A DNA stretch of 64,000 bases from Gavia stellata (taxonomy: Eukaryota > Chordata > Aves > Gaviiformes > Gaviidae): contig NC_082613.1 in assembly GCF_030936135.1 (NCBI RefSeq), positions 3,720,001 to 3,784,000 of the forward strand. The letters are read 5' to 3'. Under the pieces are notes generated by a model. That model saw nothing but the letters and a program-made list of their open reading frames with translations. It searched no databases and was not told the DNA's origin. Below, piece by piece: positions 11,711 to 26,700 of the stretch (within the stretch, counting starts at the first letter, position 1; every line of letters begins with the position of its first letter). Both the position numbers and the translations under genes were made by a program.

Positions 11711-14700
11711 AAAATCAACATCAGACAATCAGATTTATAATTACACAAGTCATCCTCCTCATCGACGTTTATGCATTGGCACAAAGTCAGTGCTGCTTCG
11801 GTCTTCTGGAAAGCTCCTCGCCTCGCAGACGCTGCCGGCCCAGGGCGCTCCTGGGACAGATTTTAAAACTCTCAGGCACTGAATATTGAGGGCTGCTGAT
11901 CAAAATAAAAAAATCCTCTAGCTGTAGTAGCAGCTGTTTAACATCCTGAGTTGGAACTGAAGATATTTCACATCATCATATTACATTGCTACTTCACTTA
12001 GCTTTTTTCCTCCCAAAATAGAGAAATCAAATATTTAATGTCTGCCTTTTACGCACTCTTTTTTTAGTGTCTGCTCTTCCGTCTAGACAACTACTTTTGG
12101 TCTTTTATATCTAAAAAGCACTTCCCTGTTGCCCTCAGCCTTGCTAGCCATAGGTTTCACCTAACAGCCTTCTGCTTGGGGCTGGTTTACGTTCATTATT
12201 TCTCACTTTCCCTTCCTTCCTTTCTCCTCTCACTCCCCTTTGAGCTTCTGGTTTTAACCAGAATAACCCTCTCTTTCCCAACGCTGAGATTTTACTAGAT
12301 TCCCTAGAAGCCACAGTGCCTTTAAACAAAGAGCTGCCAAATATTATTCACGTTTTCTGTTTAAAATCCTCCAGGTGACCTGGCTGAACCCTGCGAAGCA
12401 AAGGGACCTACTGTCGGCTCAGGCTTTCTTCTGTCTGTGCCCAGCACGTACGATTGAAACGGGGTCACCTCTGCGCTGGCTGTGGCTAGGTTTTGGATCT
12501 GTGATCGGTCCCCCAGATGTCAAGGTGATCCTGTAGAAGATCCTCCTGGTTTTGGTTAGGAAATGCTCTTCTACAACATTTAGAAATTCCAAAAACCAGC
12601 AGTGTGAGCCCTCCAGCTCAGATCATTCAAGTTGAGGTTCTCCAGGAGAGCATAGGGACATTTTCTTAAATATTATATAGATATGTGACTAAGGAGTCAG
12701 TGAGATTTGATGGTCTGAAGAAGCACTTTCCTTTGGCTTTTATTTGTATTTGAGGTCACTTTCTCTTAAGTTTCTAGTAGTGCTTGAAACGCAGCAATGT
12801 AGCTTCTGATATTGATTGTCCCTCCTGCACCTTCTTTGCGCACTCGATTCTTTCTAAATAGGTTACAACTATTGATTTTAATATTCCAAGCACATGGATT
12901 TTCTCCCTAAGTTTAAGTCATGCTCTCCAGGTAGAATTTGCACTCATACATTAGTCATTCCCACTTTTTTTATTGCTCAGACTCGCCGCACTGCTGTACA
13001 GGCAATTAATGTTCTTCTCCCTAGGTGTGTTCATTAGCTCTCGTCTCAGCATCTTCATTTTCTTCCTTGGGCCAGGGATGGGGATGGATGCCAAAGGATT
13101 TCTGTGCTTCTTCATGCTCTCCAGTGCCTGTTCCTGCCCACCCAGTCCAAGCGTCTCTCCTTCCAAAATGGCCACCAGCCCAAAGAGCCAGCAGGAGAAA
13201 CACAGTAGAAGGGAAAACCTCAGCCCAACCACCACTAGTTGCCGCACAGAAGCATTTCAGGGTCATCATGGCAGTGCATGAAGAATGACTCAAAAAATAA
13301 CCTGTCATGCATCTGCTTCAGATGGCGTCCATCTCTCGTGTTTCCTTCTGGCAGATGCTTCCCATGTTCAGCTCAACCTGGTGTGACCGTTCCCCAGGCA
13401 CACACAAGCGCTTTTACTGGACTGCCACAAAACATCACATTTGGGGCATAGTCTCACTTGCCTTTTAGTCCCTGGGGTATTTCCAGAGGTTTTTGCAAAC
13501 CCTGGTGATGGGAGGCTAAGCCAAGAGAGAGGAAGAACAGTGCTTAGGGCACCTGTACACGTGGCTTGAGATCTGAAGGTTTCCTCTCACCTGCTCATAT
13601 TCTGCCTTTGGCACGTGCTTCAAGGTTGTGTTGGCTTGGATCCAGCCCAGGCCAAGCTGTGCTGACCGCAGAACACGCTTGTGCTCATTTTAACTGACCC
13701 TGTTGGAAAGCGAGAAAAAAACAACCAGCACTTTTCTTGCAGGTCCTAAACATTTTGCAGCCAAGGGCTGGAACAGAGACTTCTGATGGTTTTGAAAAGT
13801 CTCCCGTCTGGGTGATTTTATTTACAGCTGGTGCATGTTAATGTATCACGGTTAGAGAATCGCTGTTTCAGAGCAAAACCAGACCAGAGCAAATCTCCCC
13901 ATTCAGCCCTTGCTGGGCTCAGTGACTGGGGATGTGCCTGTCCCTGCTCTTGAAAATACCCTCCTCCATCTTCTTTAATCCAGCAGAGTATTTAGGGGCA
14001 AATTTGCGAGTAGGGAAGTGGAGAAGTATGAGAGAAGAGAGCAGAAAGTTTGTAAAATAAACAAAATGCCTCCAGGTTGCCCTAGATTATGCATCCTTTC
14101 TGTTGGGAGGTGTTCAGGGTTGTCCTTTTCTTTGAACGCTCTCCTCCTGGATACTCACCTTCATTTTCTGGGATGCCTCTGCTGTGCGTTTATGGTAACT
14201 TTTCCTTCCCTTTCCCTGCCTTTTAAGCAATTTCTTTGCTACCTTTTAAAATTCAGAACATGATGAGTGAGGTCCCCCCTTGGCTGAGCAGTGGGGGAAA
14301 GGGAAAGGGATAAACGGTCTCTAATAAGAGGTCGGTGCCTGCTGCAGGGCAAGCATCATTGCATGCCCCTCACGGTCGTTTGAGCCCAGGACAGACGGAC
14401 GGCATGGTGTCTGCAGGGACCCTCCACAGCCTGCTCACAGCCCTGGTCCATTGCTTGTGCAGAGCTGGGAGCTTCACTGGGACAAACTGGAGCTCCCTGC
14501 CTCTTGCCAAAAAACGTGGGGGCTGTTCTGGGAAAAAGCCTGAGCTGCTCATTTCTTTAATGCGATTGGCGCTCGGTTCGGTTATGAATTTCATTTTTGA
14601 AATTGTGGCTTCTACTTTTTTTTTTTTTTTATTAAAACCTCTAAATTTCATTAGTTTGCACTTACAAAAATAAACCTGGCATCAACTAGTGAGCTCTCCT

Positions 14701-17479
14701 GAGATTGTGTCATCAATTTACCCCGCCACTGAAGCAGCCCTGTATCACGCCTGGCACGGTGACAGAGCCCAACTTCAATACTGCGGCTGCCTGCAGTCAC
14801 CTGCCCTGCCTGGAAGCGAAGAGGTACTTTCATGGACTTTTCTGATTAGCAACTTTGGTTTCAAGGTTTCAGGGGGGAAAAAAAAAAAGGAACTTGACTG
14901 TAAATTTAGTTCCTGAATCTTAGTCATTTCTGAACCATGCGTCATTAACCACACATTAGTACTGCTAGCCATTTTTCATAGGGACCGCACCAGTGACATG
15001 GAGCACGACTGCTGCATCCTGGAGCATCCTGCCTGCAACCCACGGGCATCTTGGGGTGGTGGGGGGCACCCACAGCCTGTGGGCTTGGCAGTTTTTTACC
15101 AGGCAAATCCCAGAGGAGAGCCAGAATGGTGGCAGTCCTGAGTGCAAGTGTGACTGATGGCATATAAACATCCTGGGGGTGGTGACTTCTCCGCATTTTA
15201 CATTATAACACCTCCTTGTCTTATAAAATATCCCAGCTCTGTTTCTTATCCTCTCCCCGTGCTCCTGTTCATTTTTAACCCTTGCAGCTAGGCGAAGGTT
15301 AAACAGTTTCAGGCTTCAGGCATGTGGTCAAGGACTCGTCCAGCCCTAACAGAACAAGCGCTATTTGTTGCCAGCGTAAACTGAGGTTCTCTTTTAATGA
15401 AAAAGTCGCGTGTGTCTTGCAGCATAAAAGATAAATCTGTGAGCATGTGAAAGACCCATCCCGAGACATCGGGCCAGGGTCGCCCAAACGCTCGCGATGT
15501 CAGTCTGTCTGCAGGCTTGACAAACAGCCTGAGGAAGCTGGCTCCTTTAATAGGCTTCAGGGTTTTATTTATAGCCCCTTTGAATAAGTGCAGCTGATAC
15601 TTAAGATCGGCAGATTTAATGACAGCGAGCTGGCAAAAGGCCAGGTCTGCAAATAGTGCTACTAAAAGTCTTCTCCGCCGTAAAATTTGTTTAATGTAAG
15701 AAATCATATCGTGCAGGGTTTTGCCTGCCATTTTTATAATTAGCGGGAGAAATCTCCATTTCGCTCCTAAAAGCAGCCAGCACTTTATGGGACGCAGCTG
15801 TCTTTCGGTGGTGGTTTTGAAATTTATCTCCACGTTTGGAGGGTCTCTTGTGCTCTGTGTCCCGGGGGAAGGGGACCTTTCCCACCCTGGATCTCCCTGC
15901 GCTTCCCCGGAGATGTGGGGAACAGAAAAGAGCAGCAGGACCTGTGCCAGGTCCATGTGGCGGCTGATCACGCAGGAGGATCACACCCCACATGTGCCAA
16001 CCCCCAGGACTGAATCCTTGCCGAGGAGCCGCCAACCACAGCGACATCCCTCTGAGATTTGGCCAAAAACCCATCAAACTAAACAGAAAGGCAGCTCCCG
16101 GGCTGGGCAGATGGGAGCTGGGCAGTTTGTGATCTATAGATATGCAAAATGCATTGAAACCACTGCGCCTTATTCTCACTTTGTCAACATTTGATAACTT
16201 TGTGATACTTTTCTCTAAAGGGCCACATTAGACTTTTGCAACTATTCCCACTTTTTGCAGACCTCTCAATCATATACAAAATCCCAGCAAATTACCTTGA
16301 AATGAGTTATTTTATTCCCTTTTCTTTCCTTCCTGTAATAGAACAGAAATGAGCCTGGGTGGTTTTGCTTACTAACCACAAGAAATGACTAACGACACAT
16401 AGAGCGGCGTACTGCACCTTATGGCCTGGCATCGTCCCTGGCAGCATCGCCGCTGATGGCAGCGTGTCCCTGGGAACAGCCTTTGCAGGTGAACTTCTGC
16501 CCCGGGATTTGCAGAGGGACCCCAGGCTGTGCCTGGGGGAGAAGGGAGCTCTCCCTTTCCAACCCAACCCACAGCCCACTCCGCTTCACAAAAGGCTATT
16601 TTTTTTGGTGTCGTACAAGTTTGCCTACTCCGAGGGAGAAGTGCCTTAAAAAACCTGCATATTCAGGATAATAAAAAGCAAGAAAAATGCTAGCAAAAAT
16701 CAAAGGGATGGAAATCCCATTAGGTTTTGCATTTTGATGTACAGAGGCATTTCAGGAGCTCTCTGTGTGACAGCACAATAGCAAGCAGGTTGCCCACTTT
16801 CTCTTCGCTATGGTCACCCAACCAGCCTCCTCCATCAGCAGAAGAGCTGAGAAATAGGTCTTTGCTCATCTTATTACCTGAAGGGTCCCCTCGAGATGTG
16901 TCCTCTGCCTGCACACCTCCAGAGCGGCAGTCACTGCTCGCCTATGTGTCCCGTCACCTCTGTCCCATGGTGGCCCATGGGGCTGTGAGAGAGTCTGGAG
17001 GAGATGGGATTATTCTGGGCATCTTTATGGGAATAGCTTTCCATGGTATTTGCACTGTATATATCCTCTGGACCTCCTGCCATCTCAGCTGTACGTAGAT
17101 TTTGGTCTAGCTCCCTCCCATTATAAAGATTAACCATGGGCGAGCCCCGGCCAGCTCCGTGATTTAGATTACCCATTTCTGTAATGGACCGAGCACTTGC
17201 CTGGCTGCGAGATGGGCTGATATTTATAGCCACACTCTGGATCACAGATAAAATGCTGTGTCTTTGGTTGAAGATGCGAGAGATGATTAGTGTCCTTTCC
17301 GTGGGATATGGCTTAAAGTTGAGGTACTTCTGGAGTGCCTTAATGCCTTGCTGACCTGGGACCTACATTCAGAAGAAGCTTTAAAATTAAAAAAGGCAGA
17401 GGAAGGAAAATAATTGGGTGGATCATGCTGAAAAAGGTGCTAGGTATGGCTGTTCACTCTGTCTTTTTTTCATTTTTAG
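11711..17479. other. intergenic, no gene seen
   Basis: I see no supported gene. A 15-base poly-T run is at 14616-14630. The segment at about 15480-15860 has an even, complex texture with TTAATTA-like sites and is open in one minus-strand frame for 220 codons (15309-15971). That frame matches no family I know and has no splice or composition support, so I do not call it a gene. Confidence 0.45.
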
Positions 17480-17758
17480 GCTTTTCCTATCACATTTTCC
17501 CTCCAGGAGGATGAAAAATGGAAAGAGCCGCGCAGACGGTATCTCCTCTTCAGATACAAGCGAGAAGTACACACACAGACATTTATTTACTGGAAGGCGG
17601 ATAACTCCATCACACGGAGAAGTGAATGTGTCTCCTTCAATTGCTTCTGTGCACGCGGGGCCCGGGAAGTCACAGGGCGAGCCGCCAGCGCCGCGGGGTT
17701 CAAGCACGGGGAAAACGAAGCTCGTGCCCTTACAAGATATCGCGTGCCCTATTTCCAG
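17480..17758 (+). other. exon-like open block, unproven
   Basis: This 279-base block is open in one plus-strand frame. It is preceded by a strong pyrimidine tract and acceptor (TTTTTTTCATTTTTAG, AG at 17478-17479) and followed by a donor-like CAG|GTAACA (GT at 17759-17760). If spliced this way the exon would be phase 2 at both ends and encode 93 codons, including MKNGKSRADGISSSDTSEKY. The minus strand is also open across it, which weakens the coding case. The peptide resembles no family I can name. It could be a coding exon, a lncRNA exon or a chance match. Confidence 0.2.
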
Positions 17759-20700
17759 GTAACAACCGCCTGTGAAAGAGGCATCTTGTTGGCTGTACAT
17801 GTGTTTAGACCTGAATTTCATGCTTCGTTAGTCTTAGGGGTCCCTGGAGGGTCCTTCATGCTGCTTGGGAGGATTTGACCTTGGGAGAGGTTTGCCGGTG
17901 CTGTGTGGGGAGGCTGCAGGCTGCGGCTCGTGACGTCTCCTGTGATGGCAGGATCCGTGCTGTGCCGGCCGGGATGCTCAGCCCGGCTCTGCATCGGCCG
18001 GAGCGCAGCTGTGAAACCCCCTTTGGGAGAGGTTAGTGCTGCTCAGGTGCAGCCACTTTGCGGTGGCATCTAGGAGCGGTGCTCCGGCACGTCTGATAAA
18101 TGAACCCTCCCCTGACGCTGTGCGGTAAGTAGGGCCGGGCAGCTTTGCTTTTCACCAAACGCCTGCCTTCCAAACACACATGAGAGGTGCTTGTAGTGAT
18201 GTGATTAGCAATGGAGGCTGGCAGCTGTATTTTGAGCCCCAAAAAGGTCTTTCAAGATTTTAAAACAGACTGCCAAAACCCTCCAAAAGACCTGAGCCCC
18301 GAGCAACCAACGTATAGCAGCTTCAGCAACTTTCATTTCAGGACACCAGCTCTTTCTCCTGCTTTCAGTTAATGCTACAAATCCAGAGGCTTTTCCCCCA
18401 AAATGTATTCGTTGAAGTGAATTCCTTGTGCAGGTCTCACCCGTGATCCAAACCCAGCGATCAGGAACGTGCTCTTCCCACCCTGTGTACCCTGGGGCGA
18501 TGCCAACCCACCCGCAATCGCTCCGGAAGGGAGCGGGAGCTCCCAAAAGGATTTCAGGAGCTTTCTGGGATGTGAGGACAGATCCTGCCCCGATGGAGGA
18601 TGATGTCCCCTGTCCCTCCAGGCTGTCCTGCAGCCGACGTGCACCCAGCAGAGATCTCCAGCATTCGGTTACTTGGTACGTGCAGACTCACAGGGTGGTT
18701 TCAGCAACTGGGTATTATACTGACGTATAAAACTTGAGAACTATCTATTTAATGGAGGGCAGAGGGAGCAATCCAACAGGTTATTTATAAAGACTCCCAG
18801 TTGAATTTTGACAGAGCGCTGCTGTGGGCCTATGCCTGCACACCCGAGCACTTGTGCTACGGGAAGGAGTGTCATAAAAATGCATCTGCAACATGAATAT
18901 TGGTATGAGCATCTGAAGTGAGCTCTGGTCACATCACACTACCTGGCAGAGGAGGAGGTTTGAACCTGGTACATGTGCCCAGGGGCTTATCCCTTCGCAG
19001 ATGCCGGCGCATCCCATGTCCCGTACAATGCACCCATGCAGCCTGAGTGTTAGCAATAAAATGGTCGCATCAAAATAACACATTTGCAGACCCAAAGTGA
19101 TTTTGCTACAAAAATCTACAATTTCAAGCAGTGAAAGCCCCTGATCAGAGCACTTTATGCTTTGCTAGCATACAAATCACGAGCAGAAGAGGGCATTTCA
19201 CTCAGTAAAGCTGCAAGTTTTGAAATAACCTGAATTTTTCTGGCCAAAATGACTAATTGCAAATTAGTAGAATTTCTGGTAGAATGTCCTGGTTTTGCTA
19301 AACTAAAACTAACTGTATAATACCCTTTTAGCCTACTGGGCTTGTCTCCAGAGCTCAAAGCTGCTCAGTTTCCTTGTGTCTGTTCTCCCTCTCATTTATT
19401 TGCCGTGCAAGAAATAATAAAAAAAGGATTTTTAAAACAGAATAGGGCAGAAGTTTTCTTTGTTAGTGCACAGTTTGCTGGGGTATGGGGGGAAGGCTGG
19501 AGAACCTGAACTATTATCAAGAATGCCACTCAAATTACAATATAATTGTCTGAAAAAAAAAATTCTGGCAGCTAATTCTGATTGCAGTGCACATTTCCGT
19601 GCCTGTGACAAATGATTTCTAAAGTTAGACTCAAGGACACCAAGCTTCCAAGAGGTCACTCATCTACGGGGTTTATTTTATTTGCAATACCAAAAGAAGT
19701 TTTAAAACAGTTAAATTAAGGGGAGGGGAGGAAAAAAAAAAAGGAAGAAAAGCATGGATGATCTGAACAAGATTGAAGTCTTTTGTTTTAAAAGGACTGA
19801 TGCTCAGAGCCATAAAGTATGAAATACAGGAGGGAAAGCAGATTTGGGGCTAACCTACAATATCACATTAGACTTTAAAGCTGTTCCCACAGACTAAGCA
19901 TTTGAGAAAGAATCGGAGCTGTTTGTGATAAGTTGCTTCTCTTATCGGCAAACTGTCATCTGTCTTGAGTGAGAACATTTTGTCCACCCTACCAAAACAA
20001 GTCAGAAAAATCGGATAAAAACAAAAATATAAATCAGAACGGTAGCTGGGAGCAGAACTGAAATGATGGCAATTTCCTGGCAAGGATCGCCGTACAGCTA
20101 AATGTCAGACGTGGCAGAAAGAATTATACTTTCGACTTGAGTCAGGAATTATGTGTGAGCATGTGGTGGCCAGACCCCCGGCCAGCGCAGCCAGCGTGGG
20201 ACCCCCACGGCCTCCGGTGACTGCCACGGTGGCTCCGTGGGCAGCGGTGCCGGTGCGTGTCCTGGCTGCAAACTGGCCGGGAGCACCGCAGCTCTCTCCC
20301 ATCGCTGTCCCGCCGGAGGCTTTGCTCCTTCCCTGCCCAGCTCCACATCCCCAGCGTGTCATTGATTTCGGCAGGGTCCACGCTGCTGGGTCAGACCCTT
20401 TCTGCTCACAGGCACAAGCAGAAGGTGGTGGTGCCTGCAGCTTGCTGAGGGTCTCAAGGCAATCTTTGCGACTGGAGCTGTGTTGCCGGAGTCGCCCTGA
20501 CCCGTGCCTGGCTCCCGGCAGACGCTTTTCCATGGGATAAGTGGCTTGCAGATAATCATGAATTAAGTGCTTCCCAGGCTGTTTCTAAATCTAATCTAAT
20601 TCCCAAAGCACCCCTGGAGCTACAGCAGCAGATGGAGAACGGAGATGCACCCTCTTCCCAGGTGTGTGCACGTGCTCAGGGTTGTGGGGACCAACTGCAC

Positions 20701-23700
20701 CCGAAGTGCTGGGTCCCCCTCTCCTCCGGCTCTCCTGCAAGGAAACCTTGCTCAGGTCAGGCGCAAGCAACCGCATACGACCTGCTCCTTGGCAGCGATG
20801 ACTATGGACAGTCCCTCTGTCCACCCTCCCCTTCTCAGCCCTGCATGGGGAGGCATTTAGCTGCACCCACAGTTCTTAGTGCTTCACGTCCTCAGGCCAA
20901 GGGGATGGTGCACGGGGATATCACGGGTGCATGAGTGCCTCTGGAACGTGGAAAAACATCTAGGGACCTGGGCACGATATCACGGCGGCACCTCGGCATT
21001 TGAGCTGGAGGCAAAGTGGGGTGTCCGTAACACCACCGGGGATGAGCCGTGTTAATCCTCTCCGAGGCAGAAGCTCGGCAGCACAGGAGAGTGGACATGG
21101 CTTTGCGCTCGAGGCATGCACCAAATTTAGACCGGGAGCAGCGGGAGGCCCAGGGACCTCGATGACCGGGGCAGCACGGGTGGAGGGGAGCCATGGTGCA
21201 GCCCGCCAGCCCTTTCCCTGCGCCGCACCTGACGCTCCCAAGTGTTTTTCTCCTTCAGTTGAACACAGTTAACATTGTGTTCCCACCGCAGCAGCCAAGC
21301 TGATATCACTGGAGGCAAGACCTGAATCAGATCCTGAAAAAATCCGCTATTTAGATGCACCAGAGCTGCTGTGCTCTCGGCGGCAGTTAAACCACAAGAC
21401 ACCCAATTGCAGTTTGGAAACAGAGGTACAATGAAGGGAGATTTGGAGACACCCTTGTGCAAAATCACTGAATGGGAAAAGAGAGATCCTGGGCAGAAAT
21501 GAGAGGTGTGGTGCGTCAGGTCGTGAGTGGTAAAGACGTGGCAATGTCAAAGGCTTGCGCAGCCTGGGGTGGGGAGCAGCACCTTCAAAAGCAGGCGAGG
21601 GAGGAGAGTCTCCTCTGCCCCAGTAAATGAGCAGCTGAAGGGGAACCACTGGAAAACTCCCCAAAACCCTTTGCAGGTGGGGAAGGGGGAGCTGGAGTTG
21701 CTACAAGGTCTCACAGCCCCCAGCATCGCTCCCTGCCCAACCTGCCCCAAGGTCATTGCACCCCAGCACCCAGAAAACCCCATCCCCACCCCTCAGTGCT
21801 GCAGGAGTGGAGCAGTGGGGTTGTTGGGGCGGTGTTATGGTGAGCTGTTCTGCTTTAATTTGGATTTTAAACCTTTTTTTTATATTACTCATTTTGCAAC
21901 AGTTTGGTGCTGAGTGCACTGCAAGCGCTTGTGTAAATCCAGATGCGTAAGCAATAGCTGAGCCTTTGCTTCAACCCAGCTGGGAGCAAAACATCCTAAC
22001 ACATGAAGGCTGGATTGCGGGGTACTGCAAAAACCTCGTATAAGTGCCAACGGCAAGTGCCCATCTCGGAAAGACTAAGTGGTTTGTAACAGGGGGATTG
22101 GGATAAGGGACAACGATTTATTCCCTTTTGGAAGTACCCCAACAGCAAGGACATCAGAGCTGCCCTTTAAGGAGAAGCTGCTGAGAGTCTGGTGCAAACT
22201 CATCTCCTAAGAGTATCATTTAATGCACATTTTGTTGCAAGAGGAGGGGTGACTCAGGCAAGGGTTAATCAAGGCTGTGCTGTGCACCTAGCACATATAC
22301 ACAGCATTTGCAGCAGTGCGGATGCATATATATATATCTATCTCACATACACAGGTATTTAGTTATCTATGGCATGTAGGCTGGGGAGCAGAGAGGCTCT
22401 CCTCTCACCACGGTGGGGTGTGGGATGCCACACAAATTCTCTCCATTGCTTCTCTGGAAATCCTGGCAAGCCCTGGGGAGCCTGCAGTTAATCAGCGCCG
22501 TGTCGCTGTGCACTGCTGCGGGCAGCGGGACTTCACTGCGGCGTTTTGGGATGCGCTGGAGCAGCCATAGCCCAGGCAACCACATTCCCCCCAGCGCCGC
22601 AGGGACGGCTGAGCGCTCAGCCCCTCCCGGACTTTGTCTGCGGGGTCTGGGTCTGCTGATGAGACCATTCACTCCCATTTAGAAGTACATTATTAGACTT
22701 TTTTTTTTGCATTGTAATGCACTAACATCGTGGTTGGTACGAAAGAGCTGGAAGATCAGCAAGGTCACGACCAGTCCCTCTCTGCTGTCAGACACACAGT
22801 GGAGCGCAACTTCTTCTTTGGTTGCTTTCGGTTGTGCTGTTTGTTTGCTTGCAAGGATTATCATATTCCCTGCCTGTATTGCACCACTGACAATAAATCC
22901 AAAGCAACCAGGGCCCGAATTTCCGAAGAGGTTTCCCAAAGGGAATGTCAATTACCTTTCCCTTCCAGCACCACCAACGTTCTCTGGCACTTACAAATCC
23001 CAGTTTTATTTTGAGAAATGCAGCCACTTGCTCTAATTATTCAGCCTGCACTCTAAGGCGAATGAAAAAAAGTATTTAGTAGGTAAACTTGAAAAGGCAA
23101 GGGGTGGTTTAAATTGCTACAGGCATGAAGAAGTACAACCCCTAACAAAGACAGTCTGTATTTATGCAACGGTTTGTGTGTGAAGGTGTGGAAGGGGTGG
23201 GAGAACATTGTAGACTAACTCTTGAGGTCTCGTTTTGGGTGAAATTTCCATCTGAGACAGCTGGGATTGCTTTTGCTGCTGGGGATTTGGTTAGAGATGC
23301 CATGACCTGGGTCGGTATTTGTCTCTCTGCCCAGCACGGTTACCATATTTGAGCCCACCGAGAGCTTTCCTGCACGGGTGAATGTGGCATCATCAGCTTT
23401 GGAAGGGGAAACTCAAGAGTCTTTGGGTCCAGAAGAGGATGGAGGAGAGACTTCCTTCCCCTGATCTGCCATCACCACAGGGACCCCTCCTGGTGCTGGT
23501 AAGGAAATGCAGGGAATTCCCCGGGGAGGAACTGCCCTCCTCTGCCCTTGGGTGACTGTTCCCCTCTCAGCACTTGTCCTCCAGGTGCTTCGTCTCACTC
23601 CATCCCCACCCCTTCCCCAGCTCTCTCTTCATGGGCTGCCACACTCCTTCCACATTTAGATGCCAGTCTGTCCTTGCTCATTGCTATTCTCCGCCCATCT

Positions 23701-26700
23701 CCTTAGCTCAGCCTAGTTTCAAACGTGGATGCTTTGTCAAGGTGCCAGGATCCCCCAGTGGAGGTGAAGGTTGGTAGATCAATGCCATGAATGCCTCCCA
23801 GAGCATGAGCATCTCCACACATCTTGTGCCTGGGGAGTGGGACCAGCCCCGGGGCTTGGAGATGCTGAGGACCCTCCCAGATGTGCAATTCCAGATGTGC
23901 AGCCCCACCTCAGCTGCCAGCTTTACTCCAGCACTTGGCTTTCCCCTGGGCTCACCAGCCCAGCCATGAGCACTGTGGTATTTGGGAACCAGCAGCCTTA
24001 ATTATCTTTTAAACCTCATTATCCTCTTTCCTATGCTCTCCTCTTTGTTCCTCCTTCCAGCCCTCTGTGTCTGCGGGCAGTGGAGAGCTCTGCCTCTCCC
24101 TGCAATTTCTCATAGCACCCTCACGTTCCCAGACAACTTGCACACGAGCCTCATGGGATTTTCACCTAAATCACCCCAAAAGCAAGGGCAAAATCCAAGC
24201 TTCATCACTCCTGAATCACAACCAGACCACAGGCAGCGGCACCAGCTCAAGAAGATGCAAATGCCTTCGTAGAAATGCCTCTGCCAAGAACATGCCCCAT
24301 TGCTGACAAGGGCTTCCCAGGGATTTCCAGCCTGGTCCCATGGGAGAAAGAAGTGCTATCATCCTGGGACACAGAGTCTGGCTTTTGTGGTTCATATTAT
24401 TTGTAAGGAAAATAACCCTGCTTGTCTCAGACCAGCTCATTCTGAAATCTCAGAAATCAGGTGTCATACTAGGTGTCATTACTCTGCGGGCATAAAGTTG
24501 TACCTAGTCAGCAATCCAGCTATCCATAGATAGATGAGGAGGAAAATTTGACTCCATCTTTGGAAATGTCAGACTTTATGGGTGAATAAAATAGATTCCA
24601 TTTTCTTCTGTTTCTCAATTTTGGGTGAAAACAGATTAGAAATTTCTTATAAATGGGTGGTGTCAAGAGAGAGGCAATCTATTTGTTACCCCTAGCATAT
24701 GCCCAGCACTGCCACAGCCACAGCCACATCTGTATAGTGTGTAAGAACCACGCAAAGCAACAAAACAAGGCACAGATGGAAGAAAGAGCAACATCTGATA
24801 CCTCTCCATTTACAGCTATTGCTGTACAAGTAGGTCTGGGTCCTGCAATCAATAATCGTCATCACACAAAATAAGATGGTCTCAAAGCCACTGCAAATTC
24901 TTGGTTTTGAAGGGAAATTTGAAGGACCTTGTAAGGATGTGCTCACCTGGGCTCTGAGCCAAAGGCAAAGCAGAGACCTGAGGCTGAATAAAAGGAGCCC
25001 CATGCCCTGCAGAGCAGCCGAGCCCCCGATCCGTCGCCCGTGGCCGGAGCAAGAGGGGGCAGAGGGGGCTGCTCCAGTGAAACGCCGGTTGTTCGTGTGC
25101 TTGAATTGCCAAGCCCAAGCCAGGTCAAAATCTGGGCACACAGAAAGGATGCAGTCCCTGACAGCGTGGTAATGGTAAAGGGAGAGATTTCAGGAAGGAG
25201 AATAGAATAGCAGTGAATGAACTTTTCAGATAAATTATAGCTAAAGAGGAATGAAACATTACAGTTTCAATTACCGCTGTGCCCAGCCACGCAGGTAGTA
25301 ATTCAAACAAGAAACAATTGGTGGATTGTCACCCTCAAATCAGACACATACCATTTAATTCCATTTACTGAGGGTTCACTGACTGTATTTTGAATCAAAT
25401 ACAGCCATTAATGTGCAAAGATCTGAAAAATGCATGTGTCCCTTTTACAAATGTGACAGCGAGACACTAATTCCTGTAAATCCCTTTTTCTTCAGGTTGG
25501 GCTGTTCCTATTGCCTTTAGTTATGCAGATATTACTTATTAAAAGTTTCAGTATGCCAAGCTAGTTCTTTTGAAACAGCTTGTGCCTTTTTGTTCAAGGC
25601 ACACAAAAAGCACGGCCAAATCCAGTCGTATATTCCATCATCCAAACTTACCAAATTGATTTGAATGCAGAAAAAGCTGCTTTCATTAAAACAATTAAAT
25701 CCTTAGTATTATTGCAGTATCTTGCTATTACAGCACAAATATAAATCATCAGTTACAGGAGCTAAAAGCTTTCAGATAGAATTGCTCTGACATCTGCCCC
25801 GTGCAATGGGCAGAGGAGGGATGACGTGCACTGGACTTCTTCGTGGGCAATATTGTTGCCTAAATAAAAACCTGTCATGTTCATAAAGTGAATATTATTG
25901 TGCTGCCCTGTTTTGCTCCAGCAGAAAAGCAACGCATGCCTATGGGCAGAGTGAGTGGCAGGAAAGGTGCGTGGGACGAGAAGAGCTGGCACCTTCCCCA
26001 GGTGATGCCTCCACCCCTGCCCGGCCGTCACGGGGTGCGTGTGACCCTGGCTGGGTTTTGCATCGTTGGAACCGTGCAATGGTACTACACAAAGCTAAAT
26101 CTCTGCCCTCCCTCATCCAAGAAACAATTTCATGGGTGAAAACATCCCGTTCAATGTGATACGGTGGAATGTTTTTGGCACAAAGTTTTTGGGGATCATC
26201 TGGAGTACTTTTGCTTTCCTTTTTGAAGTAATACCTGCACGTATCCCATGTGTCTGCACCGTCACACGCTCTCCGGGGGGGCCACGAAGTGGGTTGCCTA
26301 ATAAAAACAGACCTTTCCACAAAACTGCACTTGCCCTTCTGATCTGGTTGAGATTGCATCAAAGGGCAGATTGTTTAAATATAATTTCACTGGTTATTGA
26401 GTGGGTCATCAGAATGGGATATGAAATTTCAAAGGCTTTTCTCCTCCTGCTCTTCACATCATTCCGGGTCACACCTCCCTACAGGTGCTCCGTGTTGACT
26501 CAAGGACACTTCCAGGCAGCAGAATATCAAAGGAGCAGGGATGGACAGGCCAGCCCATCCTACACATTTTAAATTGCTTAGAAAGACCCAGAAGCCTTTC
26601 TGCAAAGAGAGTCTGTGACCAGGACTGAAATCAGTGCTCAGCATGTGGCTTAGACAAACAGAGTGGTCATTAGTGACTGTTGTCATTGTCACACCGGTGT

